7,600 bases of DNA. It comes from Candidatus Bathyarchaeota archaeon (lineage in GTDB: Archaea > Thermoproteota > Bathyarchaeia > TCS64). Below, one piece after another: positions 1-5,472 of this stretch. Position numbers and translations under genes: made by a program. Below the pieces are notes generated by a model. That model was not told the DNA's origin and searched no databases. It saw nothing but the letters and a program-made list of their open reading frames with translations. The stretch's first letter is position 1; every line of letters begins with the position of its first letter. The stretch covers positions 1 through 7,600 of the forward strand of contig JAFGTA010000125.1 of NCBI GenBank assembly GCA_016934355.1, read 5' to 3'.

Positions 1-144
1 GCGGTTGACGTCGTGGAGGTCCTCAGGAACAGGTTCATGCCCAACGCCACGGTCGTTAAGATCGAGATAGGCACGGACCAGGTTCAGAGCGAGGAGAGGG
101 GCTCCACCAACGTAAGCAGCATTGACATACACGTCAAGGCTTAA
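1..144 (+). CDS. C-terminal end of an unrecognised protein (partial, starts before the window)
   Basis: Frame 1 is open from the first base to a TAA at 142-144 and encodes 47 residues, ending in SSIDIHVKA. The piece begins AVDVVEVLRNRF and continues with alternating hydrophobic residues (TVVKIEIGT, then SIDIHVKA), which suggests two beta strands at the end of a small alpha/beta domain. Codon use is G/C-rich and resembles the genes that follow. The next gene lies 55 bases downstream on the same strand, so the two may share a transcript. I do not recognise the family from so short a tail and assign no function. Confidence 0.6.
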   Translation, partial: AVDVVEVLRNRFMPNATVVKIEIGTDQVQSEERGSTNVSSIDIHVKA

Positions 145-171
145 GAGAACGGGTAGATCATCCACGTGACC

Positions 172-189
172 CCTCCGACGCGCCGGAGG
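172..189 (+). promoter_or_regulatory. hairpin that pairs the ribosome binding site of the next gene
   Basis: CCTCCG (172-177) is complementary to CGGAGG (184-189), with a six-base loop ACGCGC. The right arm contains the Shine-Dalgarno sequence GGAGGA (185-190), nine bases before the GTG start at 200. If the hairpin forms in the mRNA it would hide this site. The pairing is seen in the sequence; a regulatory role is inference. Confidence 0.4.
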
Positions 190-199
190 ATCCATCGAC

Positions 200-709
200 G
201 TGCAAATACAGCTATGCGAGTTCTGTCTGAAGAGCGGGATGCTCTGCTCGAAGTGCCAGTCCAAGGTTGATTCAGGCGAGGTTAGTAACCAGTACATGGA
301 CGTAGCCAAGACGCTGCTGGCTATGGAGAACCAGAACCAGTTCCTGCAGAAAGTGAGGCTGGATAACGTTCTGGACGCGGGCGGCTTCCTCGTCCTCGTC
401 GTGGGAAAGGGAGACAGCGCGAAGTTCAACACCGCCCCCAAACTCACGAGGGACCTAGGAGACAAGTTCAACAAACGTGTCCTCGTCCTAGAGTCTGGGA
501 CCAAGGACAGGCAGTTCCTTGAGGAGTTGTTCGCCAACCAGCACATCGTCACAATAAACATAATCTGGCTGCCTGACGGAAGCACTGAGACCCGTGTCGT
601 ACTACAGGGACGGGGATCGAGGCGCTTGAGCAAGAAGCGGCTGCAGGCGCTGACGTCCGTCGCGAAGAGTGTCCGTAAAATGGATCTTCGCGTCGAGTAC
701 GCCTACTAA
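200..709 (+). CDS. zinc-finger / KH-domain NusA-like protein, archaeal
   Basis: The 169-residue protein opens with a zinc-ribbon-like CxxC-x6-CxxC pattern (Cys6, Cys9, Cys16, Cys19). A predicted helix (about 33-53) follows, then a KH-like segment containing LVVGKGDSAKF (about 65-76), and a conserved-looking stretch IWLPDGSTETRV (about 123-134). This matches my recollection of an archaeal family usually annotated as transcription elongation factor NusA-like, which would bind RNA or RNA polymerase; that function is inferred from the family. The start is GTG: GGAGGA lies nine bases upstream, and the in-frame upstream sequence reaches a TGA at 167-169 with no other start codon. The gene lies just before aspS, among translation genes. 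Its own Shine-Dalgarno sits in a hairpin. Family assignment is moderate; that it is a real gene is near certain. Confidence 0.6.
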   Translation: MQIQLCEFCLKSGMLCSKCQSKVDSGEVSNQYMDVAKTLLAMENQNQFLQKVRLDNVLDAGGFLVLVVGKGDSAKFNTAPKLTRDLGDKFNKRVLVLESGTKDRQFLEELFANQHIVTINIIWLPDGSTETRVVLQGRGSRRLSKKRLQALTSVAKSVRKMDLRVEYAY

Positions 710-717
710 CCGCCAAA

Positions 718-727
718 CTTTTTATAC
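718..727 (+). promoter_or_regulatory. TATA box for aspS-pth2
   Basis: CTTTTTATAC lies in the 59-base gap before aspS. Archaeal transcription usually starts about 25 bases after the TATA box, which puts the start near 748-750. That gives a short leader containing GGGGAAG (754-760), eight bases before the ATG at 769. The T run may also help end the upstream transcript. Confidence 0.5.
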
Positions 728-768
728 ACTACACTGTCTATGCCTCGTATCGCGGGGAAGTCAACGCC

Positions 769-2106
769 ATGTTTGAACGCACTTATATCGATGAAGCCAT
801 TCACCACGTCGGCGAAACCATTACCCTTGCGGGGTGGGTGAGCCGCACAAGGGACCTGAAGAAGATAAGATTCATAGTGCTCAGGGACAGGACGGGGGAG
901 ATCCAAGTAGTCGTTAAGCCTGATAATCCCGAGATGTTCGCGCTGGACCTCGGCCGCGAGGACGTGTTGGCCGTGACCGGGAAGGCGGTCGAGAGCGGCG
1001 TCGCCAAGGCGGGGGTCGAGTTCCTGCCCGAGAGCATCGAGGTGGTGAACAAGTCTCAGCAGCCTCTGCCCGTGGATATTCTTGAGAACAAGAAGAGCGA
1101 CCTGGAGACCAGGCTCAACTGGAGGTTTCTGGACTTCCGCAGCCCAACCACGAACGCCATCTTCCGCGTCCAGAACATGTTGGTGACGGCTTTCAGGGAG
1201 CACCTGAGCGGAGGCGGCTACATGGAGTTCCAGCCGCCGTGCATCATAGGCTCGGCTTCTGAGGGCGGCGCCGACCTGTTCGCCATCCCGTACTTCGAGA
1301 AGATGGCTTACCTTGCTCAGAGCCCGCAGCTGTACAAGCAGATGTGCGCCATAAGCTTCGAGAAGGTGTTCACGATCACGCCGATCTGGAGGGCGGAGAA
1401 GTTCAACACGCCTACGCACCTCAACGAGGTCAGGCAGATGGACATCGAGCAGGCGTTCGCCGACGACGAGACGGTGATGTCTGTTCTGGAGGAGACGCTT
1501 GTTCACATGCTTTCGGAGGCGAAGGAGAGGACGGGGGAGCAGCTTGAATTGCTGGGGCGGGAGCTGGCGGTCCCCGAGACGCCTTTCAGGCGGGTCACCT
1601 ACACGGAGGCCATCGAGATGCTTCAGGGGGAGGGCGAATCCATCCTGTGGGGGGACGACTTCACCAAGACTCAGGAGCGGCTGCTCACCGACGTGGTGGG
1701 GGACGAGGCGTTCTTCCTGAAGGACTGGCCGGGGGAGCAGAAGGCGTTCTATGCTATGCCCTACGACAGGGAGAACGAGACGGACGCCGCGTACCTTGAG
1801 GAGACCTACGGCTCCGCAGAGTTCGGCGACAAGGTTGTGAGGGCGTTCGACTGCCTCTACAGCGGCATCGAGATCAGCAGCGGCACCCAGCGCATCCACC
1901 TGCCCGAGCTTCTGAAGGAGCGGATCAGGTTCAAAGGCTTGAACCCGGAGAACTTCGAGTACTACGTGGGCGCGTTCAGGTACGGCGCGCCGCCTCACGC
2001 GGGGTGGAGCATCGGCTTGGAGCGGATCACCATGACGGTCACAGGACAGAGCAACATCCGTGAATGCTGCATGTTCCCGCGGGACCGCGAGAGGCTGGTG
2101 CCCTAG
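769..2106 (+). CDS. aspS: aspartyl-tRNA synthetase, archaeal type
   Basis: This cytoplasmic class II synthetase activates aspartate with ATP and charges tRNA-Asp. At 445 residues it has the usual archaeal length. The N-terminal OB-fold anticodon-binding domain covers about 1-100 (LAGWVSRTRD at 20-29). The catalytic domain follows: QSPQLYKQ (184-191) from the aspartate pocket, motif 2 around WRAE (207-210) and HLNE (217-220), SSGTQR (370-375), and motif 3 with GLERI (416-420), NIREC and the typical FPRDRERLVP ending. Compared with the Thermococcus enzyme as I remember it, there is an extra stretch around 334-356 before RAFDC. At the anticodon-reading position equivalent to Thermococcus Trp26 this protein has Ser25, while the equivalent of Lys85 is kept (Lys80), so specificity for tRNA-Asp alone versus tRNA-Asp plus tRNA-Asn is open. 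The ATG has a ribosome binding site; the TAG stop directly abuts the next start. Confidence 0.97.
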   Translation: MFERTYIDEAIHHVGETITLAGWVSRTRDLKKIRFIVLRDRTGEIQVVVKPDNPEMFALDLGREDVLAVTGKAVESGVAKAGVEFLPESIEVVNKSQQPLPVDILENKKSDLETRLNWRFLDFRSPTTNAIFRVQNMLVTAFREHLSGGGYMEFQPPCIIGSASEGGADLFAIPYFEKMAYLAQSPQLYKQMCAISFEKVFTITPIWRAEKFNTPTHLNEVRQMDIEQAFADDETVMSVLEETLVHMLSEAKERTGEQLELLGRELAVPETPFRRVTYTEAIEMLQGEGESILWGDDFTKTQERLLTDVVGDEAFFLKDWPGEQKAFYAMPYDRENETDAAYLEETYGSAEFGDKVVRAFDCLYSGIEISSGTQRIHLPELLKERIRFKGLNPENFEYYVGAFRYGAPPHAGWSIGLERITMTVTGQSNIRECCMFPRDRERLVP

Positions 2107-2472
2107 TTGGGCAGCCCCTTCGAGTACAAGATGGTTATCGTCATCCGCACCGACCTCGGGATGAGCGTCGGCAAAATGGTGGCTCAGGCTTGCCACGCGG
2201 CCGTCGGCTGCAGCGAGGAGGCTAAGCGGACTCAGACCAAGCACTGGAGGCGATGGAGGGACGAGGGCGCCAAGAAGGTGGCGCTGGAGGCTGAGAGCCT
2301 GGAGGAGCTCAGGGCGTTGGCGGCGAAGGCTGAGAAGCTTGATATCACATATGTTTTGATTCAGGACGCTGGACACACCGAGGTTCCGCCGGGCACAGTC
2401 ACGTGCCTTGGTGTCGGTCCTCATCAGGGGCAGCTTGTCGATAAGGTGACGGGTAACCTGCCTCTCCTGTAG
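2107..2472 (+). CDS. pth2: peptidyl-tRNA hydrolase, Pth2 type
   Basis: The enzyme releases peptides from peptidyl-tRNAs that drop off the ribosome, which recycles tRNA; Pth2 is the archaeal/eukaryotic form. The 121 residues are full length and match the family end to end: KMVIVIRTDLGMSVGK (8-23) with the conserved Lys23, ACHAAVG (28-34), a helix pair with AESLEEL, then QDAGHTEVPPGTVTC (86-100) with Asp87 and Thr91, and VDKVTGNLPLL at the end. Translation appears to begin at a TTG right after the aspS TAG, without spacing. The only internal ATG (2131) would cut off FEYK, which family members normally retain, so TTG is preferred; GAGG at 2091-2094 could serve the start. Tight coupling to aspS implies one transcript. 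It is followed by a hairpin terminator and oligo-T tracts. Confidence 0.95.
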   Translation: MGSPFEYKMVIVIRTDLGMSVGKMVAQACHAAVGCSEEAKRTQTKHWRRWRDEGAKKVALEAESLEELRALAAKAEKLDITYVLIQDAGHTEVPPGTVTCLGVGPHQGQLVDKVTGNLPLL

Positions 2473-2518
2473 CACCTTGTGTCAAGTAGCCTGCAATATC
2501 GAGAAAAAATTATTTTAG

Positions 2519-2545
2519 GAGCCCTTTGGAGGGGCTCTTCTTTTC
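2519..2545 (+). terminator. hairpin plus T-rich terminator after pth2
   Basis: GAGCCC (2519-2524) pairs with GGGCTC (2532-2537) across a seven-base loop, and the T-rich TTCTTTTC follows directly. It lies about 46 bases after the pth2 stop and closes the aspS-pth2 unit. Archaea mostly rely on the T tract; the hairpin may assist. Confidence 0.6.
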
Positions 2546-2583
2546 AGTGGCTGGGTTTTCGCTGTGGCTGGTAATTTCTAAAA

Positions 2584-2593
2584 TTTTTTTTTT
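2584..2593 (+). terminator. ten-T tract, backup terminator
   Basis: Ten consecutive T residues lie about 110 bases after pth2, the kind of oligo-T signal that stops archaeal RNA polymerase. Further T4-T6 tracts at 2556-2559, 2600-2603, 2653-2657 and 2683-2688 lie in the same G+T-rich stretch. Apart from these tracts and the next gene's promoter, I see no gene in 2473-2750. Confidence 0.55.
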
Positions 2594-2717
2594 GGGTGGT
2601 TTTCTCGGTGGTTTGAGCCGGGTTTACCGGGGTTCACATGTTGTTTAAGGTGTTTTTACTGTGGTCTTCGCTGCTGGAGGGGTTTTTTCGCTGTGTCCGC
2701 GAGGGCGTCACAAGAAA

Positions 2718-2727
2718 GGTATTATTG
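2718..2727 (+). promoter_or_regulatory. TATA-like element for the DUF1801 gene
   Basis: GGTATTATTG is centred about 28 bases before the ATG at 2751, and there is no Shine-Dalgarno sequence in between. That spacing predicts a leaderless transcript starting at or next to the start codon. Confidence 0.4.
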
Positions 2728-2750
2728 AAACGGGTCAAACAAGATAATGG

Positions 2751-3116
2751 ATGGCGTCGGCGAAAAAAGAATTCAAGACGGTGGATGAATATATAGCCGG
2801 TTTCCCCGAAGACACCCAAGAGATACTCGAAAAACTCAGGCATGTAATCAGAGAATCTGCGCCTGACGCCGAGGAGACGATAAGCTATCGGATGCCCACC
2901 TTTAGACTCAAGGGCAACCTTGTGCACTTCGCTGCACATAAAAAACACGTAGGGTTCTACCCCACCCCATCGGCTATTACAGCTTTCGAAGAAGAGCTGG
3001 CTCCATATGAGACATCTAAGGGCTCCATCAGGTTTCCAATCGATAAGCCGATCCCGTTTGATCTAGTTAAGAGAATCGTAGAGTTCAGGGTAAACGAGGT
3101 CCTAGAAAAAGAATAG
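2751..3116 (+). CDS. DUF1801 protein, YdhG/frataxin-like family
   Basis: This small soluble protein of 121 residues is complete for the family. Recognisable parts are FKTVDEYIAGFP near the N terminus (8-19), an amphipathic helix, the signature EETISYRMPTFR (41-52), HVGFYPTPS (66-74) and GSIRFPIDKPIP (91-102), followed by a closing helix. The family has a compact frataxin-like fold; one member, Bacillus YdhG (Fra), has been described as an iron chaperone, but most members are uncharacterised, so iron binding here is only a possibility. The ATG is the natural start, with a TATA-like element about 28 bases upstream and no ribosome binding site, hence probably leaderless. Codons are more A/T-rich than in aspS or the neighbouring sulfatase gene, and the family is common in bacteria, which suggests acquisition by transfer. 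It ends 20 bases from the convergent sulfatase-like gene. Confidence 0.9.
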   Translation: MASAKKEFKTVDEYIAGFPEDTQEILEKLRHVIRESAPDAEETISYRMPTFRLKGNLVHFAAHKKHVGFYPTPSAITAFEEELAPYETSKGSIRFPIDKPIPFDLVKRIVEFRVNEVLEKE

Positions 3117-3136
3117 AATGACTTTGTTTTGCCGTA

Positions 3137-4585
3137 TCAGGCTCTTCGTTTCTTGGCGTCTCTCTCTGCGATGAGTTTGGTTGTGAAGGTTCCGGTGGGG
3201 TCGTGTATGTCCGGGTACTCGTACCAGTCGTGGCCCCGTCTGATGACCTCGTACCGGGGCGGGTCTCCCCCGATCTCGTCCAGCAGACGTTTCCTGAGTC
3301 TCCTGCAGAGCCCGGGGTTGGACGCGGCTATGTCGCTCGTCTCCTTGGGGTCGACGGCGACGTCGTAGAGCTTCTCCTCTGTGTTGTCGAGGTCCGTCAT
3401 GTAGACGTGTCCTTCGTCCCTCGTCCAGAGCCACGGGTAGAAGATGCAGGTCGCGTAGCTCCTGGTGGGCTCGACTGCCCCGGTGGCTATGTCCCAGACG
3501 TTGACGCCGTCCAGCCCCTCGGGAGCCTTGACTCCAGCCATCTCCATGAGGGTCACAGGGATATCGTGGTGCGCGGCGTACGCGTCGCAGGTCTCACCGC
3601 CATGTTCCCCGGCGGGGCCCTTTATCGTGTAGACCAAGTCCATGAGCTCGTTGTGCATATGGGATGGCAGCTTGTGCATTATCCCGTGGTCCATTATGGG
3701 GTGGCCGTGGTCGCTTACCAAGGCTACGACGGTGTCGTCCCAGAGGCCCATCGCCTTCACCCTGTCCAGGAGCCTGCCCACGTAGGTGTCGCAGTGGGTG
3801 ACCTCGCCGGCGTACATCGCGAGTATGTACTCCAGCTCTCCCTCCCTGAACACGTTTGGGCCGCCAACCGTTGGGATGATCCTTCTCCCGCGGTATGAAT
3901 CCGTGTCGATGTAAAGGTCCAGGTACTCCTTGGGCGGGTTCCACGGCTCGTGGGGGTCGAACTCCTCCACCACCATGAAGAAATTCTGGTCTCCGCCGTT
4001 GCGGTCAAGCCACCTCTCGGCGGCCCCGAAGGTCCGAGGCGCGAACCAGTCCTCTTCCCCCCTCCAGTCCTGTACGTTAGAGAGGCAATACGGGAGGCTG
4101 TGCCCCACCATGCCGTACATCTCGTCGCACGGCAGGTTCCGGGGGTCCTCCATGTCGCCGCCGATGGGCACCTTGAGGTGGTCCGCCTCCTGGCCCCTTA
4201 TCCACTCCCAGCTTGTGAAGCCCCTGTGGAAGTTCATGGAGGGCTTGAACATATGGTGCACAGATGAGAAGAGTGCGGTCTGGTAGCCGTGGTGCCTGAA
4301 CACCTCGGCGGCGGTGACCTGGCTCTCGGGTATCGGCTGCCACCCCGGTATGAGCACCACGTCGCCCTTCGCCGCCTTGTAGCCTCTGCACGGGAAGGTT
4401 CGCATCCCGGTGTACATGGCTCTCCGGACGGGGAGGGTGGGCAACGCCTCGGGGTAGGCGTTGGTGTACACGACGCTCTCCGACGCGAGGGCGTCGATGC
4501 TTGGGGTCTCGATCCAGTCGTTGCCGTAGGCTCCCACGTGATCCTTTCGTAAGCTGTCGAGGACTATGAGGATGACGTTATGCAT
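3137..4585 (-). CDS. sulfatase-fold hydrolase (alkaline phosphatase superfamily) with Thr in the nucleophile position
   Basis: The 482-residue protein has no signal peptide or membrane segment and is probably cytoplasmic. The sulfatase fold is clear: N-terminal VILIVLDSLRKDH with metal ligand Asp10, TNAYPEALPTLPVRR (41-55) around the active-site position, DPHEPW (210-215), VSDHGH (290-295) with ligands Asp292 and His293, and HKLPSH (304-309) with Lys305. The sulfatase motif C/S-x-P-x-R reads T-L-P-V-R here (Thr50, Pro52, Arg54). Thr cannot be turned into formylglycine, so ordinary sulfatase chemistry is unlikely. Superfamily members that use Thr (EptA, LtaS, nucleotide pyrophosphatases) act on phosphate esters, so a phosphodiesterase or phosphotransferase is a better guess; the substrate is unknown. 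The C-terminal third (EEKLYDVAVDPKE, about 415-427) is typical of sulfatases. The gene stands alone, convergent with the DUF1801 gene, and is probably leaderless. Confidence 0.9.
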   Translation of the reverse strand: MHNVILIVLDSLRKDHVGAYGNDWIETPSIDALASESVVYTNAYPEALPTLPVRRAMYTGMRTFPCRGYKAAKGDVVLIPGWQPIPESQVTAAEVFRHHGYQTALFSSVHHMFKPSMNFHRGFTSWEWIRGQEADHLKVPIGGDMEDPRNLPCDEMYGMVGHSLPYCLSNVQDWRGEEDWFAPRTFGAAERWLDRNGGDQNFFMVVEEFDPHEPWNPPKEYLDLYIDTDSYRGRRIIPTVGGPNVFREGELEYILAMYAGEVTHCDTYVGRLLDRVKAMGLWDDTVVALVSDHGHPIMDHGIMHKLPSHMHNELMDLVYTIKGPAGEHGGETCDAYAAHHDIPVTLMEMAGVKAPEGLDGVNVWDIATGAVEPTRSYATCIFYPWLWTRDEGHVYMTDLDNTEEKLYDVAVDPKETSDIAASNPGLCRRLRKRLLDEIGGDPPRYEVIRRGHDWYEYPDIHDPTGTFTTKLIAERDAKKRRA

Positions 4586-4606
4586 GGGTTAAAGGTCACA
4601 GATCAG

Positions 4607-4616
4607 CGAATAACGT
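4607..4616 (-). promoter_or_regulatory. TATA-like element for the sulfatase-like gene
   Basis: Read on the minus strand, ACGTTATTCG is centred about 26 bases before the ATG at 4585. No convincing Shine-Dalgarno sequence lies between, consistent with leaderless transcription. The element is weak as a TATA box. Confidence 0.3.
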
Positions 4617-4634
4617 TTCCGTTGAACCTTACAC

Positions 4635-4781
4635 TTACTGTGCTTGTTCCTCCATCTGGGCTACAGTGAAAGGTTCACCGTGCCCAGGGTAGACGGTGCC
4701 CGTCGCCAACGTCTTAACCTTCTCGACGCTGGCGTCAAGCTCCACAGGGTCGTGGACCAAGGTGGTCTTCGCCAAAGCCAC
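4635..4781 (-). pseudogene. C-terminal remnant of a metallo-beta-lactamase-fold hydrolase
   Basis: The frame encodes 48 residues ending in a TAA at 4635-4637. It reads KTTLVHDPVELDASVEKV, then TVYPGHGEPFT and a closing helix AQMEEQAQ. DP-x-L-x-x-S-x-E-K followed by a hydrophobic strand and VYPGHGEPF is the standard C-terminal end of metallo-beta-lactamase-fold proteins, whose His there binds metal. The rest of the domain, including HxHxDH, is absent. The fragment begins directly after the TGA of the small membrane protein and is in the same frame as that gene; a GTG at 4779-4781 could in principle start translation, with GGTGAT just upstream. Most likely it is the leftover of a deleted gene. 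A 48-residue piece cannot make the active site. Confidence 0.55.
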
Positions 4782-5207
4782 TCAACTGATCACCGGAGCC
4801 TCGTCGCCGAAAACAACGGTGATAACGTATTTCTCCCCTTTATACAGTAGACTGGTCGGCCCCGCACCCTCCCTGGGTAGTCTGCCCAGCAGCTCTAGCA
4901 GCTCCAGCCCCTCCTCCTCGGTGCACTGAACCCACTCACTTGGATGGCTGCCCAGGGTGATGCCTCTCCCCACTACGAAGGCGTCTGCAAGCCTAGGGTA
5001 CTCGTCAAGGATGGTCTCTGTGATCCGGATATACGAGTGACTCATGGAGGAGTACGCGTACCTGTCCACCATGAGGAAAGCCCTGTACCCGGTCAGCTCT
5101 CTGCGCATGTAACGGTGAGCCCCATGCGTCTGAACCACTACAACGGAGCCGCCTAGAACGACCAACACGATCAACGCGCCGTACAGCGCCTTTTTCACGG
5201 GCTCCAT
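4782..5207 (-). CDS. small membrane-anchored protein of unknown function
   Basis: The 141-residue protein begins MEPVKKALYG and has one strong hydrophobic segment (about 8-25, rich in Val, Leu and Ile), a membrane anchor or uncleaved signal. The remaining 115 residues would then lie outside the cell. They contain a Tyr/Ser/His-rich segment VDRYAYSSMSHSYIR (47-61), an acidic helix EEEGLELLELLGRL (96-109), a single Cys94, and a final strand pair around LYKGEKYVITVV (120-131). I do not recognise the family. It starts at an ATG whose TATA-like element is about 28 bases upstream with no ribosome binding site, so it is probably leaderless. Its TGA is followed in the same frame by a metallo-beta-lactamase remnant, so its last residues (VVFGDEAPVIS) could belong to that remnant rather than to the original gene. 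G/C-rich codons resemble the core genes. Confidence 0.7.
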   Translation of the reverse strand: MEPVKKALYGALIVLVVLGGSVVVVQTHGAHRYMRRELTGYRAFLMVDRYAYSSMSHSYIRITETILDEYPRLADAFVVGRGITLGSHPSEWVQCTEEEGLELLELLGRLPREGAGPTSLLYKGEKYVITVVFGDEAPVIS

Positions 5208-5229
5208 AGGGTAGAGGACCGAAAAACAC

Positions 5230-5240
5230 CATATTAAAGA
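5230..5240 (-). promoter_or_regulatory. TATA box for the small membrane protein gene
   Basis: Read on the minus strand, TCTTTAATATG is centred about 28 bases before the ATG at 5207, without a Shine-Dalgarno sequence in between. This predicts a leaderless transcript. The rest of the A/T-rich gap up to 5428 shows no gene; it holds a 7-base direct repeat AGAGCCA (5339-5345 and 5358-5364) around a short inverted repeat. Confidence 0.45.
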
Positions 5241-5428
5241 TAGTATGTTTCATACGGAAATAACTGAAAACAAAGCAGACGAATATCCCATTAACAAGCT
5301 CATCTGCGTAGAAAAAGACTTGATTATATGTGCTGTGGAGAGCCACTAATAATCATTAGAGCCATTTGGACCACTCCCCCTCATCTCCTTAAAACGGCTT
5401 TACTAGCACCACAATATAAGGAAATACT

Positions 5429-5437
5429 AATATATAT
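5429..5437 (+). promoter_or_regulatory. TATA box for the AbiE module
   Basis: AATATATAT is centred about 40 bases before the ATG at 5473. Transcription would start near 5459, giving a leader of roughly 14 bases with a weak ribosome binding site (TGTGAT, 5463-5468). Confidence 0.5.
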
Positions 5438-5464
5438 CATAATCTCTCAAATTATGAGATAATG
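5438..5464 (+). promoter_or_regulatory. imperfect inverted repeat, candidate AbiEi operator
   Basis: The arms CATAATCTC (5438-5446) and GAGATAATG (5456-5464) are complementary at eight of nine positions around a nine-base spacer. The repeat begins at the edge of the TATA box and covers the predicted transcription start. AbiEi antitoxins studied in bacteria bind inverted repeats in their own promoters and repress them, so this position is what autoregulation would need. The function is inferred. Confidence 0.45.
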
Positions 5465-5472
5465 TGATATAA

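Noticed and set aside
706..2475. 589-codon open frame on the minus strand
   Set aside because: It is fully antisense to aspS and pth2, both certain. The translation is Leu/Arg/His/Pro-rich with no recognisable motif, as expected when the sense genes avoid TTA, CTA and TCA codons.
2611..2660. tRNA-like GGTTC box in the spacer before the DUF1801 gene
   Set aside because: No acceptor or anticodon stem can be built around it; only the short CCGG...CCGG self-complement is present.
3203..3898. 231-codon open frame on the plus strand inside the sulfatase-like gene
   Set aside because: It is antisense to well-conserved sulfatase motifs, Val/Gly/His-rich, and has no promoter or ribosome binding site.
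4782..4784. Selenocysteine at the TGA between the membrane protein and the metallo-beta-lactamase remnant
   Set aside because: No SECIS-like structure was recognised, the upstream part lacks the metallo-beta-lactamase metal-binding motif, and the joined product would not form a complete enzyme.
5005..5346. 113-codon minus-strand frame overlapping the small membrane-protein gene
   Set aside because: It overlaps the better supported 141-codon gene in another frame, and its start lies upstream of the TATA box; the translation has no coherent motif.
5339..5364. AGAGCCA direct repeats around a short inverted repeat as a transposon scar
   Set aside because: A 7-base repeat with a 5-base-armed inverted repeat is expected by chance in A/T-rich spacer, and no transposase remnant is nearby.
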